NCBI GenBank assembly: GCA_029261965.1 | Contig: JAJDAH010000077.1 | Span: forward strand, 1 to 63,248 | DNA length: 63,248 nucleotides | Source: Polyangiaceae bacterium | Lineage (GTDB): Bacteria; Myxococcota_A; Polyangia; Polyangiales; Polyangiaceae | Direction of reading: 5' to 3' | Shown here: piece by piece, positions 28,036 to 36,809 of the stretch | Position numbering within the stretch: position 1 is the stretch's first letter | Layout of the letters: the number at the start of each line of letters is the position of its first letter | Made by a program: the position numbers and the translations under genes | The notes under the pieces: model-generated | Told to the model about the DNA's origin: nothing | Seen by the model: the letters and a program-made list of their open reading frames with translations, nothing else | Databases searched by the model: none

Positions 28036-28938
28036 ATGGACCTCAATCAAATCGCAGCTTTCACCCGAGTGGTCGAAACAGGCAGCTTCCGGCGGGCGGC
28101 GCAACAGCTGCGAGTCCCCGCTTCGACCGTCAGTCGACGCATCGCACGACTCGAAAAAACGTTGGGGGCGCGCCTCCTGCAACGCACGACCCGCCAAGTG
28201 AGCCTGACCGACGCGGGCAAGATCTACTTCGACAAGGTTTCGCCGGCGCTCACCGCCGTGCAAGACGCGGCAGGTTACGTCTCCGACGAGCATTCGGTTG
28301 CCCGTGGCCGCATCCGAGTGACCGCCCCCGTCGATGTTGGAAACAGTTTTTTCGTCGAGATCGTCGGCCGTTTCGTGCGCGAGCACCCCGAAATCCAACT
28401 CGACATCGAGCTCACGGCGCGCGCTGTCAACCTGGTGGAAGAAGGGTTCGATCTCGCCATCCGAGCCGGCACACTGCGGGACTCGACGCTCATCGCCCGG
28501 AAGCTCTTTACAATCGAGCGCGGACTGTTCGCGTCATCGGCATACCTCTCGCGGCGCGATCGACCGCGGCGCCCCGTGGACTTAATCGAGCACGATTGCA
28601 TCCTGTTTCGCCCGAGGACGGATACCGAACGATGGGTGCTCACCAACGGTAAGCGCGACGAGGTCGTCGACGTTTCGGGCCCGGTGGTTTGCGAGGAGTA
28701 TCTGTTCGCGAAGAACGCCGTGGTCGAAGGCTGCGGCGTGGCGCTTCTCCCCTCCTTCCTGCTCGTCCGAGAGCTCGCCGAAGGGCGTGCCCGACGGGTG
28801 CTGCCCTCATGGAGCGGGCCGGGAGCCACGCTGCACGTCGTGTACCCGTCGGCGCGATACCTGCCGAGAAGAGTCGCCCTGTTTAGAGACTTCGTCGTGA
28901 AGTCGTTGTCACCACCTCCGTGGGACGAGGCGGGCTGA
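28036..28938 (+). CDS. LysR family transcriptional regulator
   Basis: A 300-residue regulator. The N-terminal winged helix-turn-helix (residues 1-60) has the standard pattern with G-S-F-R-R-A-A and S-T-V-S-R-R-I-A-R-L-E. The effector domain follows (residues 90-295) and resembles the branch that includes many YceI, quinone or organic-acid regulators. The ATG at 28036 is the normal family start; the open frame continues 30 codons upstream without family similarity. Probable target: the divergent YceI gene and itself. Confidence 0.92.
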   Translation: MDLNQIAAFTRVVETGSFRRAAQQLRVPASTVSRRIARLEKTLGARLLQRTTRQVSLTDAGKIYFDKVSPALTAVQDAAGYVSDEHSVARGRIRVTAPVDVGNSFFVEIVGRFVREHPEIQLDIELTARAVNLVEEGFDLAIRAGTLRDSTLIARKLFTIERGLFASSAYLSRRDRPRRPVDLIEHDCILFRPRTDTERWVLTNGKRDEVVDVSGPVVCEEYLFAKNAVVEGCGVALLPSFLLVRELAEGRARRVLPSWSGPGATLHVVYPSARYLPRRVALFRDFVVKSLSPPPWDEAG

Positions 28939-28961
28939 GGAGGCGGCTCGCGACGGTTGGA

Positions 28962-29747
28962 TCACCCAAGCACGTCGGCGATCGAGTAGCGGCCAGGCGA
29001 CTTGCCTAGGAGGAAACGAGCGGCCCGAATCGCGCCGTGGGCAAACAGGTCACGGTTGATCGCGCGGTGGCTGAGCTCGATTCGCTCCGACTCGCCAATC
29101 AAGTAGACGGTGTGATCCCCAGGAATGTCCCCGCCCCGCAGCGCGAACACGGCCATCTCGTCATCGGTGCGCGCACCGACTTCGCCCGCCCTCCCGCTGA
29201 CCTCCCGCACCTCGGGTTTGACGCTCTTGACGACGTCGGCGAGACGGCGCGCGGTTCCGCTCGGTGCGTCGATCTTTCGGCGGTGATGCGTCTCGACAAT
29301 TTCGATGTCGTAGCCCCCGCCCAGCCTCTTGATCGCGTGCTCGAGCACTTCGCACAGTACTTGGATGCCCATGCTCATGTTCGGCGCCCAGAGGACCGGG
29401 ACGACCTTCGCCGTGTCCTCGAGCACTCCTTCTGTCGGCTCGTCCAGATTCGTCGTGCCGGTCACCAGCGGCACTTTGGCATCCGCCACCGCTTTCAAGA
29501 GTGGGCGCATCGCTCCCGCGACCGAGAAGTCGATGATAGCGTCCGCGCCGAGAAGCGCCGAAGATACGTCCGCCACGGCGACGACGCCGATCTGACCAAC
29601 ACCGGAGAGCTCCCCGAGGTCCTTGCCGCACGACGGGTCTTCGGCGCCGCACGCGCCACCGACCACCTGAATGTCTTCGGCGGCGTGCGCCAAACGCGTC
29701 ACGGTGCGTCCCATGCGCCCGGTGGCGCCGTGTATCGCGAGCTTCAC
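28962..29747 (-). CDS. dapB: 4-hydroxy-tetrahydrodipicolinate reductase
   Basis: NAD(P)H-dependent second enzyme of the diaminopimelate/lysine route. The 261-residue protein has the nucleotide loop G-A-T-G-R-M-G-R and the catalytic H-H-R-R-K-I-D-A-P-S-G-T-A motif. Its start overlaps the stop of dapA (ATGA type, 29744-29747), so the two enzymes are made together. Confidence 0.96.
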   Translation of the reverse strand: MKLAIHGATGRMGRTVTRLAHAAEDIQVVGGACGAEDPSCGKDLGELSGVGQIGVVAVADVSSALLGADAIIDFSVAGAMRPLLKAVADAKVPLVTGTTNLDEPTEGVLEDTAKVVPVLWAPNMSMGIQVLCEVLEHAIKRLGGGYDIEIVETHHRRKIDAPSGTARRLADVVKSVKPEVREVSGRAGEVGARTDDEMAVFALRGGDIPGDHTVYLIGESERIELSHRAINRDLFAHGAIRAARFLLGKSPGRYSIADVLG

Positions 29748-30637
29748 TTCGCCTCGTAAGCCGCGAGCGCGTCGGAAACCGTCTTTCGTGCCGCCGCGCT
29801 CGCGTGCAGGAGCGGCGGCCGAACCGCGGCGGTCATTTTGCCGCGTTCGGCGAGCGCTGCCTTTGCGGGCGCCGGATTCGGTTCGACGAACATTGCAGCG
29901 TGAACGGGCAAGAGCGAGAGGTGGCGCTTTCGCGCTTCTGCGAAGTCACCAGCTTCGACCGCTGCGACGACTTCGGCGACCGCCTTCGGAAGCACGTTCG
30001 AGGTCACGCTGATGACTCCGGCAGCTCCGACGCTCATCATGGGAACCGTGAGCCCGTCATCCCCCGACATGACGGTGACCCGATCGCCGAAGCGGCGTTT
30101 GACCTCTTGGCAGCGAAGCACATTCCCCGTCGCATCTTTGATTCCGACGACGTTGGGGCAGTCGCGCAGGATCTCGGACAGGCTGTCCGTGCACAGGTCC
30201 ACGGCCGAGCGACCGGGAATGTTGTAGAGCACTATCGGAGCGTCGACGGCTTGGCTCAGTAGCTGGATGTGCCGCACGAGACCGGCCTGCGACGGCTTGT
30301 TGTAGTACGGCATCATCACCATCACCGCATCCGCCCCCGCCTCGATCGCGGCCCGGGAGGCATCGATGGTCTTTTTCGTGCCGTTCGATCCGGTCCCAGC
30401 GAGAACTGGAGCTCGCCCGGCGGCGAGCTTGGCCGTCTTCTGAATGACCTCGAGCTGCTCGGTGTCGCTCAGTGTCGGTGTTTCACCCGTCGTGCCGCAT
30501 GGGACGAGGCCGACCACACCATTTTCGATTTGCGACTGCACGAGCGCTTCGAACGCGTCCCAGTCGATGCTCGATCCGTCTTCGGTGAACGGTGTCACCA
30601 GCGCAGTGAACGCTCCCCGCAACGCGAGCTCAGCCAT
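29744..30637 (-). CDS. dapA: 4-hydroxy-tetrahydrodipicolinate synthase
   Basis: Condenses pyruvate with aspartate semialdehyde. The 297-residue TIM-barrel protein has G-T-T-G-E-T-P-T-L near residue 45, the Y-N-I-P-G-R tyrosine and the Schiff-base lysine in V-G-I-K-D-A-T-G. First gene of the dapA-dapB operon. No lysine riboswitch was seen in the 120-base leader shared with the divergent beta-helix gene. Confidence 0.96.
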   Translation of the reverse strand: MAELALRGAFTALVTPFTEDGSSIDWDAFEALVQSQIENGVVGLVPCGTTGETPTLSDTEQLEVIQKTAKLAAGRAPVLAGTGSNGTKKTIDASRAAIEAGADAVMVMMPYYNKPSQAGLVRHIQLLSQAVDAPIVLYNIPGRSAVDLCTDSLSEILRDCPNVVGIKDATGNVLRCQEVKRRFGDRVTVMSGDDGLTVPMMSVGAAGVISVTSNVLPKAVAEVVAAVEAGDFAEARKRHLSLLPVHAAMFVEPNPAPAKAALAERGKMTAAVRPPLLHASAAARKTVSDALAAYEAK

Positions 30638-30758
30638 GTCACGACTCTATTTGCCCGATCGAGGCCGCGACGCAAGGCTTGCCGCGGCACCATTGGTCCG
30701 CCGCCTCTGTTACGCTGAGCCGAGTTTCCCCCGAGCAGAGGACGCGACGAGATCAGCG

Positions 30759-32435
30759 ATGAAACGAGGGTGTTTTTTACTGGGCGTGGCAGCCGCCGGT
30801 GCCTGCTCGACGTTGTCCACAGGCGCGGATGCGGTCCCGGTACCGGTCAGCGACTCGGCCGCGCTGATGAACGCGATCTCGAACGCCTCTCCCGGGGACG
30901 AAATTACACTCACGGGACCTGGGCCCTACGTTCTCGGCAATAGAGTGAGCTGCAATGCCAACGGCACGACGGCGCAGCCCATCATCGTGCGCGCTCCGAG
31001 CCCAGGGGCCGCCGTCATCGAATTCCGTGGACCGCTCACCGAGGGTTTTGTCGTCAATGGCTCGGACTGGACGTTCGAGAACCTCGACATTTTTGGGACC
31101 TGCAGCAACGACAGCGACTGCGAGCACGCCTGGCACATCGGCGGCGGCGGGGACCGAACGGTGGTTCGAAACAACCGCGCGCAAAACTTCAACGCGCACA
31201 TCAAAGCCAACGGGACGGGCACACCGCGAGTATTCCCCGATGACGTGCTCGTTGCGGGGAACGAGTTCTTCAGCACCGCCCCGCGGATGACGGGCAATCC
31301 CGTGACCCCAATCGACGTGGTAGGTGGCCGCAACTGGGTCATCTCCGGCAACTTCATCCACGACTACGCCAAGGGACAGTCGAACTTCATTTCGTATGCG
31401 GCATTTCTCAAGGGCAACTCGAGAAATGGCCTCATGGAGCGAAACTTGATCGTCTGCTCGTTGCTGCACAGCGGTCAGACCAGACTGGGGCTGTCGCTCG
31501 GGGGTGGTGGCTCGAGCCCACCGGGCATCTGTGAAGGCGGTGTCTGCTCGCCAGAGCACCAAGACGGCATCATCCGCAACAACATCATCGCCAACTGCAA
31601 CGACGTGGGGATCTTCATTCGACAGAGCGTTCGGTCGAAGATCTACAACAACACGATCTACAAAACGAACGGCATCGACTTTTTGGAGGCGCCGTCCGGC
31701 GGCGAGGCTCGGAACAACATTCTGATGGGTTCCATCCGGGATCGCCCCGGCGCGATGTCGGTGAAGTCGGCAAACCTGATGGGCAGCGAGGCGGAATTCA
31801 AGACCTGGTTCACCGACCCGGATGCGCTCGACTTCACGCTGCTCGACGGAACGAGCTTCGTCGACTTGGGCGAAAACCTCGCCGAGGTGACGGACGACTA
31901 TTGCGGCAACGATCGTGACGACGGTTCCAACGATCGCGGTGCTGTCGAGTACGACGGCGACGGCCTTTGCGAGACGACCGCACCAAGCTCTGGCGGCGCG
32001 GCCGGCGCCGGCGGCATGGGCGCGACCGGTGGCGGCGCGGGCTCCGCCGGAGCGTCGGGAACGGGAGGGCGCCCCGGCTCCGGCGGCGCAAGCGGCTCGG
32101 CGGGATCGGGGGCAGGAGCGAACACCGGCGGCGCCGCGAACACCGGAGGAGCAACGAGCACCGGCGGCGCAGCCGGCACCGGCGGAAGCCCCGCGGCAGG
32201 TGGAGGCCCCGGGACGGGCGGTGCTTCGTCCGGCGGCTCGGGCGCTCGGGCAAGCGGCGGCGGAGCGGGCGTGGCTGGGAGCAACAACGCAGATGGCGAC
32301 GGCAACACGGCGTCCGGCGGCGACGACGGCGGTTGCAGCTGCCGTGCGGCAGGAAGCAGGAGCCGGGCCGCCGCGTTACTGGCACTGATGGCCGCAGCAG
32401 CGATCGGCGTCCGTCGCCGCGAAAGGAACGCCTGA
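30759..32435 (+). CDS. Secreted right-handed beta-helix protein with MYXO-CTERM-like tail
   Basis: A 558-residue protein with signal peptide (K-R-G-C-F-L-L-G-V-A-A-A). Residues about 25-380 form N-x-I/F-rich parallel beta-helix turns of the polysaccharide-lyase type (chondroitinase-B/PL6-like; also seen in pectate-lyase-like surface proteins). A Gly/Ala/Thr-rich linker follows, then G-C-S-C-R, a hydrophobic helix and R-R-R, the MYXO-CTERM plan for cell-surface sorting in myxobacteria. Substrate probably an acidic polysaccharide, by inference. The ATG at 30759 begins the signal peptide. Its stop overlaps the SDR start by one base. Confidence 0.85.
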   Translation: MKRGCFLLGVAAAGACSTLSTGADAVPVPVSDSAALMNAISNASPGDEITLTGPGPYVLGNRVSCNANGTTAQPIIVRAPSPGAAVIEFRGPLTEGFVVNGSDWTFENLDIFGTCSNDSDCEHAWHIGGGGDRTVVRNNRAQNFNAHIKANGTGTPRVFPDDVLVAGNEFFSTAPRMTGNPVTPIDVVGGRNWVISGNFIHDYAKGQSNFISYAAFLKGNSRNGLMERNLIVCSLLHSGQTRLGLSLGGGGSSPPGICEGGVCSPEHQDGIIRNNIIANCNDVGIFIRQSVRSKIYNNTIYKTNGIDFLEAPSGGEARNNILMGSIRDRPGAMSVKSANLMGSEAEFKTWFTDPDALDFTLLDGTSFVDLGENLAEVTDDYCGNDRDDGSNDRGAVEYDGDGLCETTAPSSGGAAGAGGMGATGGGAGSAGASGTGGRPGSGGASGSAGSGAGANTGGAANTGGATSTGGAAGTGGSPAAGGGPGTGGASSGGSGARASGGGAGVAGSNNADGDGNTASGGDDGGCSCRAAGSRSRAAALLALMAAAAIGVRRRERNA

Positions 32436-33139
32436 TGGGAACAATCTTGGTCACCGGCGCCGCCGGCGCCCTCGGTGGCGCGGTCTGCCGACTCTTGCTC
32501 GCCCGCGGACACCAACTTGCCGCTGTCGACAAATCGCGTCGCTCGAGCCGTCTCGACGAGCTAGTCGCCGAGTCGAAGGGCGCGGCGGTCGCCGTCGCCA
32601 TGGATTGCGCGTCGTCGACGGACGCTCGCGCCGGGGTCGAGCAGGTCGAACGAAAGCTCGGCCCGCTCACCGGCGCAGTCCTGATCGCGGGTGGATGGCA
32701 GGGCGGCAAGCCGTTTCACGAGGAGAGTGACGACACCTGGACCGCAATGTTCGGGATGAACCTCGACACGGCGCAGCACACGCTGCGCGCGGTGCTTCCG
32801 GGCATGGCCAAGCGAGGCACCGGCAGCGTCGTGCTCATCGGATCGCGCGCCGTCGAGAGGCCGTGGGAGGGCGCCGGCGCTGCGGCCTACACGGCGTCGA
32901 AAGCTGCGCTGGTCGCCTTGGTGCGAGCCACCGCCGCGGAGCTGCTCGACGCCCGAGTGAGGGTCAACGCGGTCCTGCCCAGCACCATCGACACTCCGGC
33001 CAACCGAAGCGCGATGCCCGATGCAGACCACAGCAAGTGGGTAGCACTCGACTCGTTGGCGAAGGTGATCGCCTTCTTGTTGTCGGACGAGTCCGAGGCG
33101 GTTTCCGGAGCGGCGCTTCCTGTCTACGGCCGGTCTTGA
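32435..33139 (+). CDS. Short-chain dehydrogenase/reductase
   Basis: A 234-residue classical-type SDR. The N-terminal cofactor motif is T-G-A-A-G-A-L-G-G, and the catalytic pattern Y-T-A-S-K with an upstream I-G-S serine is intact. Substrate unknown. The start shares one base with the stop of the upstream beta-helix gene (TGATG), which suggests they are cotranscribed, although one product is secreted and the other cytoplasmic. Confidence 0.9.
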   Translation: MGTILVTGAAGALGGAVCRLLLARGHQLAAVDKSRRSSRLDELVAESKGAAVAVAMDCASSTDARAGVEQVERKLGPLTGAVLIAGGWQGGKPFHEESDDTWTAMFGMNLDTAQHTLRAVLPGMAKRGTGSVVLIGSRAVERPWEGAGAAAYTASKAALVALVRATAAELLDARVRVNAVLPSTIDTPANRSAMPDADHSKWVALDSLAKVIAFLLSDESEAVSGAALPVYGRS

Positions 33140-33156
33140 CGACGGCGGGTCGATTC

Positions 33157-34482
33157 TCAGCCGAGACGGACGAAGCTCGCCACGAAGTAGCCATCGGTCC
33201 CGCTCACGAGCGGGTGGAGACGAAAGCTCGTGCTCCCGGGCTCGATCCGCGGCAGCTCCACGTCGAAAGGCACGGGCTCGAGCACGTCGGCCACGCGCTC
33301 GACCACCGCTTCACACTCCGCCGTGAGGACACTGCAAACGGCAAAAACGACGCGGCCCCGCGCTTTCGCTCGAGTCGCGGCAGCGCGGAGGATCGACTCG
33401 GCGAGCGACGACAGTCTCGCCGGGTCTCCTTTCCGGAGGCGTTGCGCAATTTCGGGTCGACGCCGGAGCGAACCGACACCGGTACACGGCGCGTCGACGA
33501 GCACACGATCGAATTCGTCGGGGACCTCTCCGACGCCCTTCGACCAATCCACCGCGGCGGTCCGAGGTGCCGGCAGCCGCAAGCGCTCGAAGTCGTCGGT
33601 GAGCGCGCGCAGCTTGGACGGATGAACGTCGGTCGCCCAAACTTCGCCGTCGGTCCCCACCTGCTCGGCCAGCAAGCTGCTCTTGAGTCCGCGACCGGCG
33701 CATGCGTCGAGAACTCGCTCGCCCGGCTTGGCGCCGAGCGACAGCGCGACAACCTGCGCGCCTTCCTCCTGGATGACAAAACTGCCCTCGGCCCAGCCCG
33801 ACAGCTTGCGAAGATCGCCGTGACCGCGCAGTCGCACCGCGAGCGGTGATGCCGAGCCGTCGCGTCCGTCGCCCATCCACGACTCGCGGCAATCGCGCAC
33901 CAGTCGAACCGATGCCGCGTTCTCCCACGGCCCCGAGTCAGAGCCTGCGCTGACGAGGGCCCGAGCCCCCTCCTCGCCGACCGCATCGGCTAAACTCTGG
34001 CGAAGCCACGTCGGCACGGTTTCGAGGGCGGCCGCTCGGCCATCGAGTTTTTGGCCTTCGCCGGCCAGCTTGCGCAGTACCGCGTTGGCAAAACCGGCGA
34101 CCTTGGGCCCACGTGCACCGCGAATGGCGCCAACGGCAGCGTCCACGGCGGCAAACGCGGGCACCGAGTCGAGCAAGAGAATCTGATAGGCGGCCACCAG
34201 CAAGTGCGCGAGCACCGCGCGGTCTTTTTGCACGCCGCGAGTAGCATGGCGTTCGAGCCGTTTCGTCAGCGCACCTCGGGTGCGGAGCGCGCCGTAACAA
34301 AGCTCGGTAGCCAATGACCGTTCGCGCTGGTCGAGCTGCGGGTACTTGCGAAGCTCCGCGTCGAGGGCCGCGGAGGCGTACGCACCGTCCGAGTCGACCC
34401 GCTCGATGACCCTGGCGGCGATCTTGCGCGCATCCGGCCCACTCGCTGCCGCGCGCTTCTCCTTCCGAGGTGGCTCAGCCAA
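33157..34482 (-). CDS. rsmB: 16S rRNA (cytosine-967-C5)-methyltransferase
   Basis: A 441-residue RsmB. The N-terminal NusB-like RNA-binding domain covers about residues 20-150. The SAM domain follows with A-C-A-G-R-G (motif I), D-A-P-C333-T-G (motif IV) and C383 in the A-V-C-S motif, matching the two cysteines required by the family. Motif I lacks the usual P-G but is otherwise normal. The start overlaps the end of rseP by 8 bases. Confidence 0.93.
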   Translation of the reverse strand: MAEPPRKEKRAAASGPDARKIAARVIERVDSDGAYASAALDAELRKYPQLDQRERSLATELCYGALRTRGALTKRLERHATRGVQKDRAVLAHLLVAAYQILLLDSVPAFAAVDAAVGAIRGARGPKVAGFANAVLRKLAGEGQKLDGRAAALETVPTWLRQSLADAVGEEGARALVSAGSDSGPWENAASVRLVRDCRESWMGDGRDGSASPLAVRLRGHGDLRKLSGWAEGSFVIQEEGAQVVALSLGAKPGERVLDACAGRGLKSSLLAEQVGTDGEVWATDVHPSKLRALTDDFERLRLPAPRTAAVDWSKGVGEVPDEFDRVLVDAPCTGVGSLRRRPEIAQRLRKGDPARLSSLAESILRAAATRAKARGRVVFAVCSVLTAECEAVVERVADVLEPVPFDVELPRIEPGSTSFRLHPLVSGTDGYFVASFVRLG

Positions 34483-36172
34483 TGAGCTCGCGCACCTGTC
34501 CCACGATCACGTCCCACTGACCTTCCACGTCGTTTTTGGTGACAAAAGCGAGCAGACCGACCAATACCGCCATGCCCAGAATGTGGGCCACCTCCCGCAC
34601 GCGAAGTGGAATGGGCCGCCGCATGACGGCCTCGACGCCCAGGAACATCAAGTGACCGCCATCCAGCACCGGAATCGGCAGCAAATTGAGCAATCCGAGA
34701 TTGATGCTCAAGAGCGCCATCACCCAGATGAAGAAGTCCGCGCCCTTGCGTGCCTCCTGGCCCGCGATCTCGTAGATGCGAATGGGACCGGAAAGGTTTT
34801 CGAGACTCAGGCGGCCCTGCACGAGGCGTACGAGAGCCACCAGCGTGAATCGGGTGACGTCGATGGTCTCCTCGATCGCCTTGCTGAACGCGTACCTGAG
34901 CGGCGTCGGATGCTCGACGCGGTCCTCCGGCGCGACCGGGAGCCAGTTCTGCACCCGCAATACGTAACGAGCGAAGGTCTGCCCGTGCTCGTCGGTGAAA
35001 TCCTCGCGCCGCATTTGGAACGTGCCGCGATTGATGCGGCCATCGCGAGCAGACAAGTACGCGACCCGATGCGGCCGATCCGGCGCGGCGAGCACCCTCT
35101 CGCGGAACGTCGACCACGCTGGCACTGGGTCGTCGTCCAGCTCGAGGATTTTGTCGCCCGGTCGAAGCTCCGCCTTGTAGAGGACCGAATCTTCCGGGAC
35201 GACTGCGGCGTAGAGATCGGCGATCTCTATACCCGTTCGCGTCAGTAAATCGGTCCCCGCGGGGTCCGGCGTCAGCGCCACGACACCCGCCTCGTAGACG
35301 GCCATGTCCGCGAGGCCCCCGAGGGCCCCGCGCATCGGCACCGGGCGCATGTAGGTGACGGGCATCGTTTCTCCTCGATTGCCGTCGAGCTCGCGAGCGA
35401 GATCCATGTATCGGCGCACACGCTTTCCCGCGACGTGGGTCACCACGTCGAAGGTGCGGAGCCCTGCTCGAAAGGCCGGTGAGTTCGGGTCGGGGATCCC
35501 GATGACCGCCGCAGGCGAGTTCGACGTGATGCCAATCGTGCCGACGCGCTCGTCGATGTCGAGTTCGCGCTGCACACGCTCCGGCAACCTTCGATCGATG
35601 GTCTCCTCCGCGACGACTTCGACCTCGACGTGGCCGTTGTCACGGAAGAGCTTGAGCCGAATTGTTTCGTTGGGGTGCTTGCTGATGAAACGCTTGAGCT
35701 CGTTCCACGTCCCGATGTCCTCGCCGTTGACTGACATGACACGATCGCCCGGTTTCAACTTTCCGTCGGCAGCGTGTCCCGGGAGCACCACACCGATGGT
35801 GGGCGGCCGAAACGGACCTTCGGTGGCGAACACGGCGAAGTAGAGCGACACCGGAAAGATCAGATTCATCAGCGGTCCGGCGAGCACGATGATGATGCGC
35901 TTGTAGGCAGCGAGAGACTCGAAGGTGCGCTGTTTGTCCTCCGGCAGGACGATGTCGCTCCGCGACTCTTCGAGCATTTTCACGTAGCCGCCGAGCGGGA
36001 GCAGCCCGATGCAGTACTCCGTCTCGCGGCCACGCAGCTTCAGGATCTTCGGTCCGAAACCCAAGCTGAAGGTGAGCACCTTCACGCCGAAGGCTTTCGC
36101 GAACATGAAATGCCCGAGCTCGTGGACGAAGATCAACGAGCCGACGAGAATGACGAAATAGAGCAGGTCCAC
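34475..36172 (-). CDS. rseP: Site-2 intramembrane metalloprotease with PDZ domains
   Basis: A 565-residue inner-membrane zinc protease that cleaves anti-sigma factors and signal-peptide remnants. The H17-E18-L-G-H21 motif lies in the first helix, and the third ligand is in V-L-D-G-G-H near the C-terminus. Between the first two and last two helices are three PDZ-like segments (about residues 115-190, 205-290 and 300-390), one more than the two in E. coli RseP. All catalytic residues are present. It is followed directly by rsmB. Confidence 0.92.
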   Translation of the reverse strand: MDLLYFVILVGSLIFVHELGHFMFAKAFGVKVLTFSLGFGPKILKLRGRETEYCIGLLPLGGYVKMLEESRSDIVLPEDKQRTFESLAAYKRIIIVLAGPLMNLIFPVSLYFAVFATEGPFRPPTIGVVLPGHAADGKLKPGDRVMSVNGEDIGTWNELKRFISKHPNETIRLKLFRDNGHVEVEVVAEETIDRRLPERVQRELDIDERVGTIGITSNSPAAVIGIPDPNSPAFRAGLRTFDVVTHVAGKRVRRYMDLARELDGNRGETMPVTYMRPVPMRGALGGLADMAVYEAGVVALTPDPAGTDLLTRTGIEIADLYAAVVPEDSVLYKAELRPGDKILELDDDPVPAWSTFRERVLAAPDRPHRVAYLSARDGRINRGTFQMRREDFTDEHGQTFARYVLRVQNWLPVAPEDRVEHPTPLRYAFSKAIEETIDVTRFTLVALVRLVQGRLSLENLSGPIRIYEIAGQEARKGADFFIWVMALLSINLGLLNLLPIPVLDGGHLMFLGVEAVMRRPIPLRVREVAHILGMAVLVGLLAFVTKNDVEGQWDVIVGQVRELIG

Positions 36173-36215
36173 GGGTGGCTCAGCTCGTTGCTACCATGTG
36201 CCTCCGAGGCGCGGT

Positions 36216-36809
36216 ATGCCCGGCCGCGTGACACTCCATCTCGTACGACACGGCAAGGCGGCCGCCGGGGTGGAGGTGCTCGACCCCGGGCTCGACGAGG
36301 TCGGCCGAAAGCAGGCAGCGTGTGCGGCGGAGGCGCTCGCCAGCTGTGGCGCCAGACGCCTCGTCGTGTCTCCCCTCGCTCGGACGCGGCAAACCGCAGA
36401 ACCCATCGCCGCTCGCCTCGGCCTCGACATCGAGATCAAAACCGAAGTGGCTGAAGTCTTCGATCCCAACCTGCCTCCCGAAGAACGTCGACGGATGCTG
36501 GCGCCGTTCCTCGGCGGAGTATGGAGCGCACAGAACCAAACATTGCGTGCGTGGCGCGCCCGCGTGCTCGAAGCGCTCGTCGAGCTCGACAGTGATGCGA
36601 TCGTCGTCTCGCACTTCGTGGCGATCTCCGCCGCCGTGGGCGCGGCCACCGGTGTGGACCGTGTGTCCCCCGTGGCCATGCCGAACGCTTCCATCACGCG
36701 ACTCGAAGTGACTGAAGGTCGGCTCGTGCTCCTCGAAGCCGCCGACGTCTCGCACCTCGGCGAGCTGGTTACGTCGGCCCACACGGCGCTCGCCGGAAGC
36801 AAAACCTGA
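36216..36809 (+). CDS. Histidine phosphatase family protein (SixA/phosphoglycerate-mutase-like)
   Basis: About 197 residues from ATG 36216, which has GAGG in front; GTG at 36198 would add six residues. The L-V-R-H-G-K motif carries the phosphoryl-accepting histidine and a second V-V-S-H-F carries the acid histidine. The small size and the sequence around them resemble SixA-type phosphohistidine phosphatases. Substrate unknown. The TGATCA palindrome at the 3' end supplies the stop codons of both this gene and the convergent M19 gene. Confidence 0.88.
   Translation: MPGRVTLHLVRHGKAAAGVEVLDPGLDEVGRKQAACAAEALASCGARRLVVSPLARTRQTAEPIAARLGLDIEIKTEVAEVFDPNLPPEERRRMLAPFLGGVWSAQNQTLRAWRARVLEALVELDSDAIVVSHFVAISAAVGAATGVDRVSPVAMPNASITRLEVTEGRLVLLEAADVSHLGELVTSAHTALAGSKT

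Noticed and set aside
30638-30758. Lysine riboswitch before dapA
   Set aside because: No matching conserved core or fold could be seen in 120 bases.
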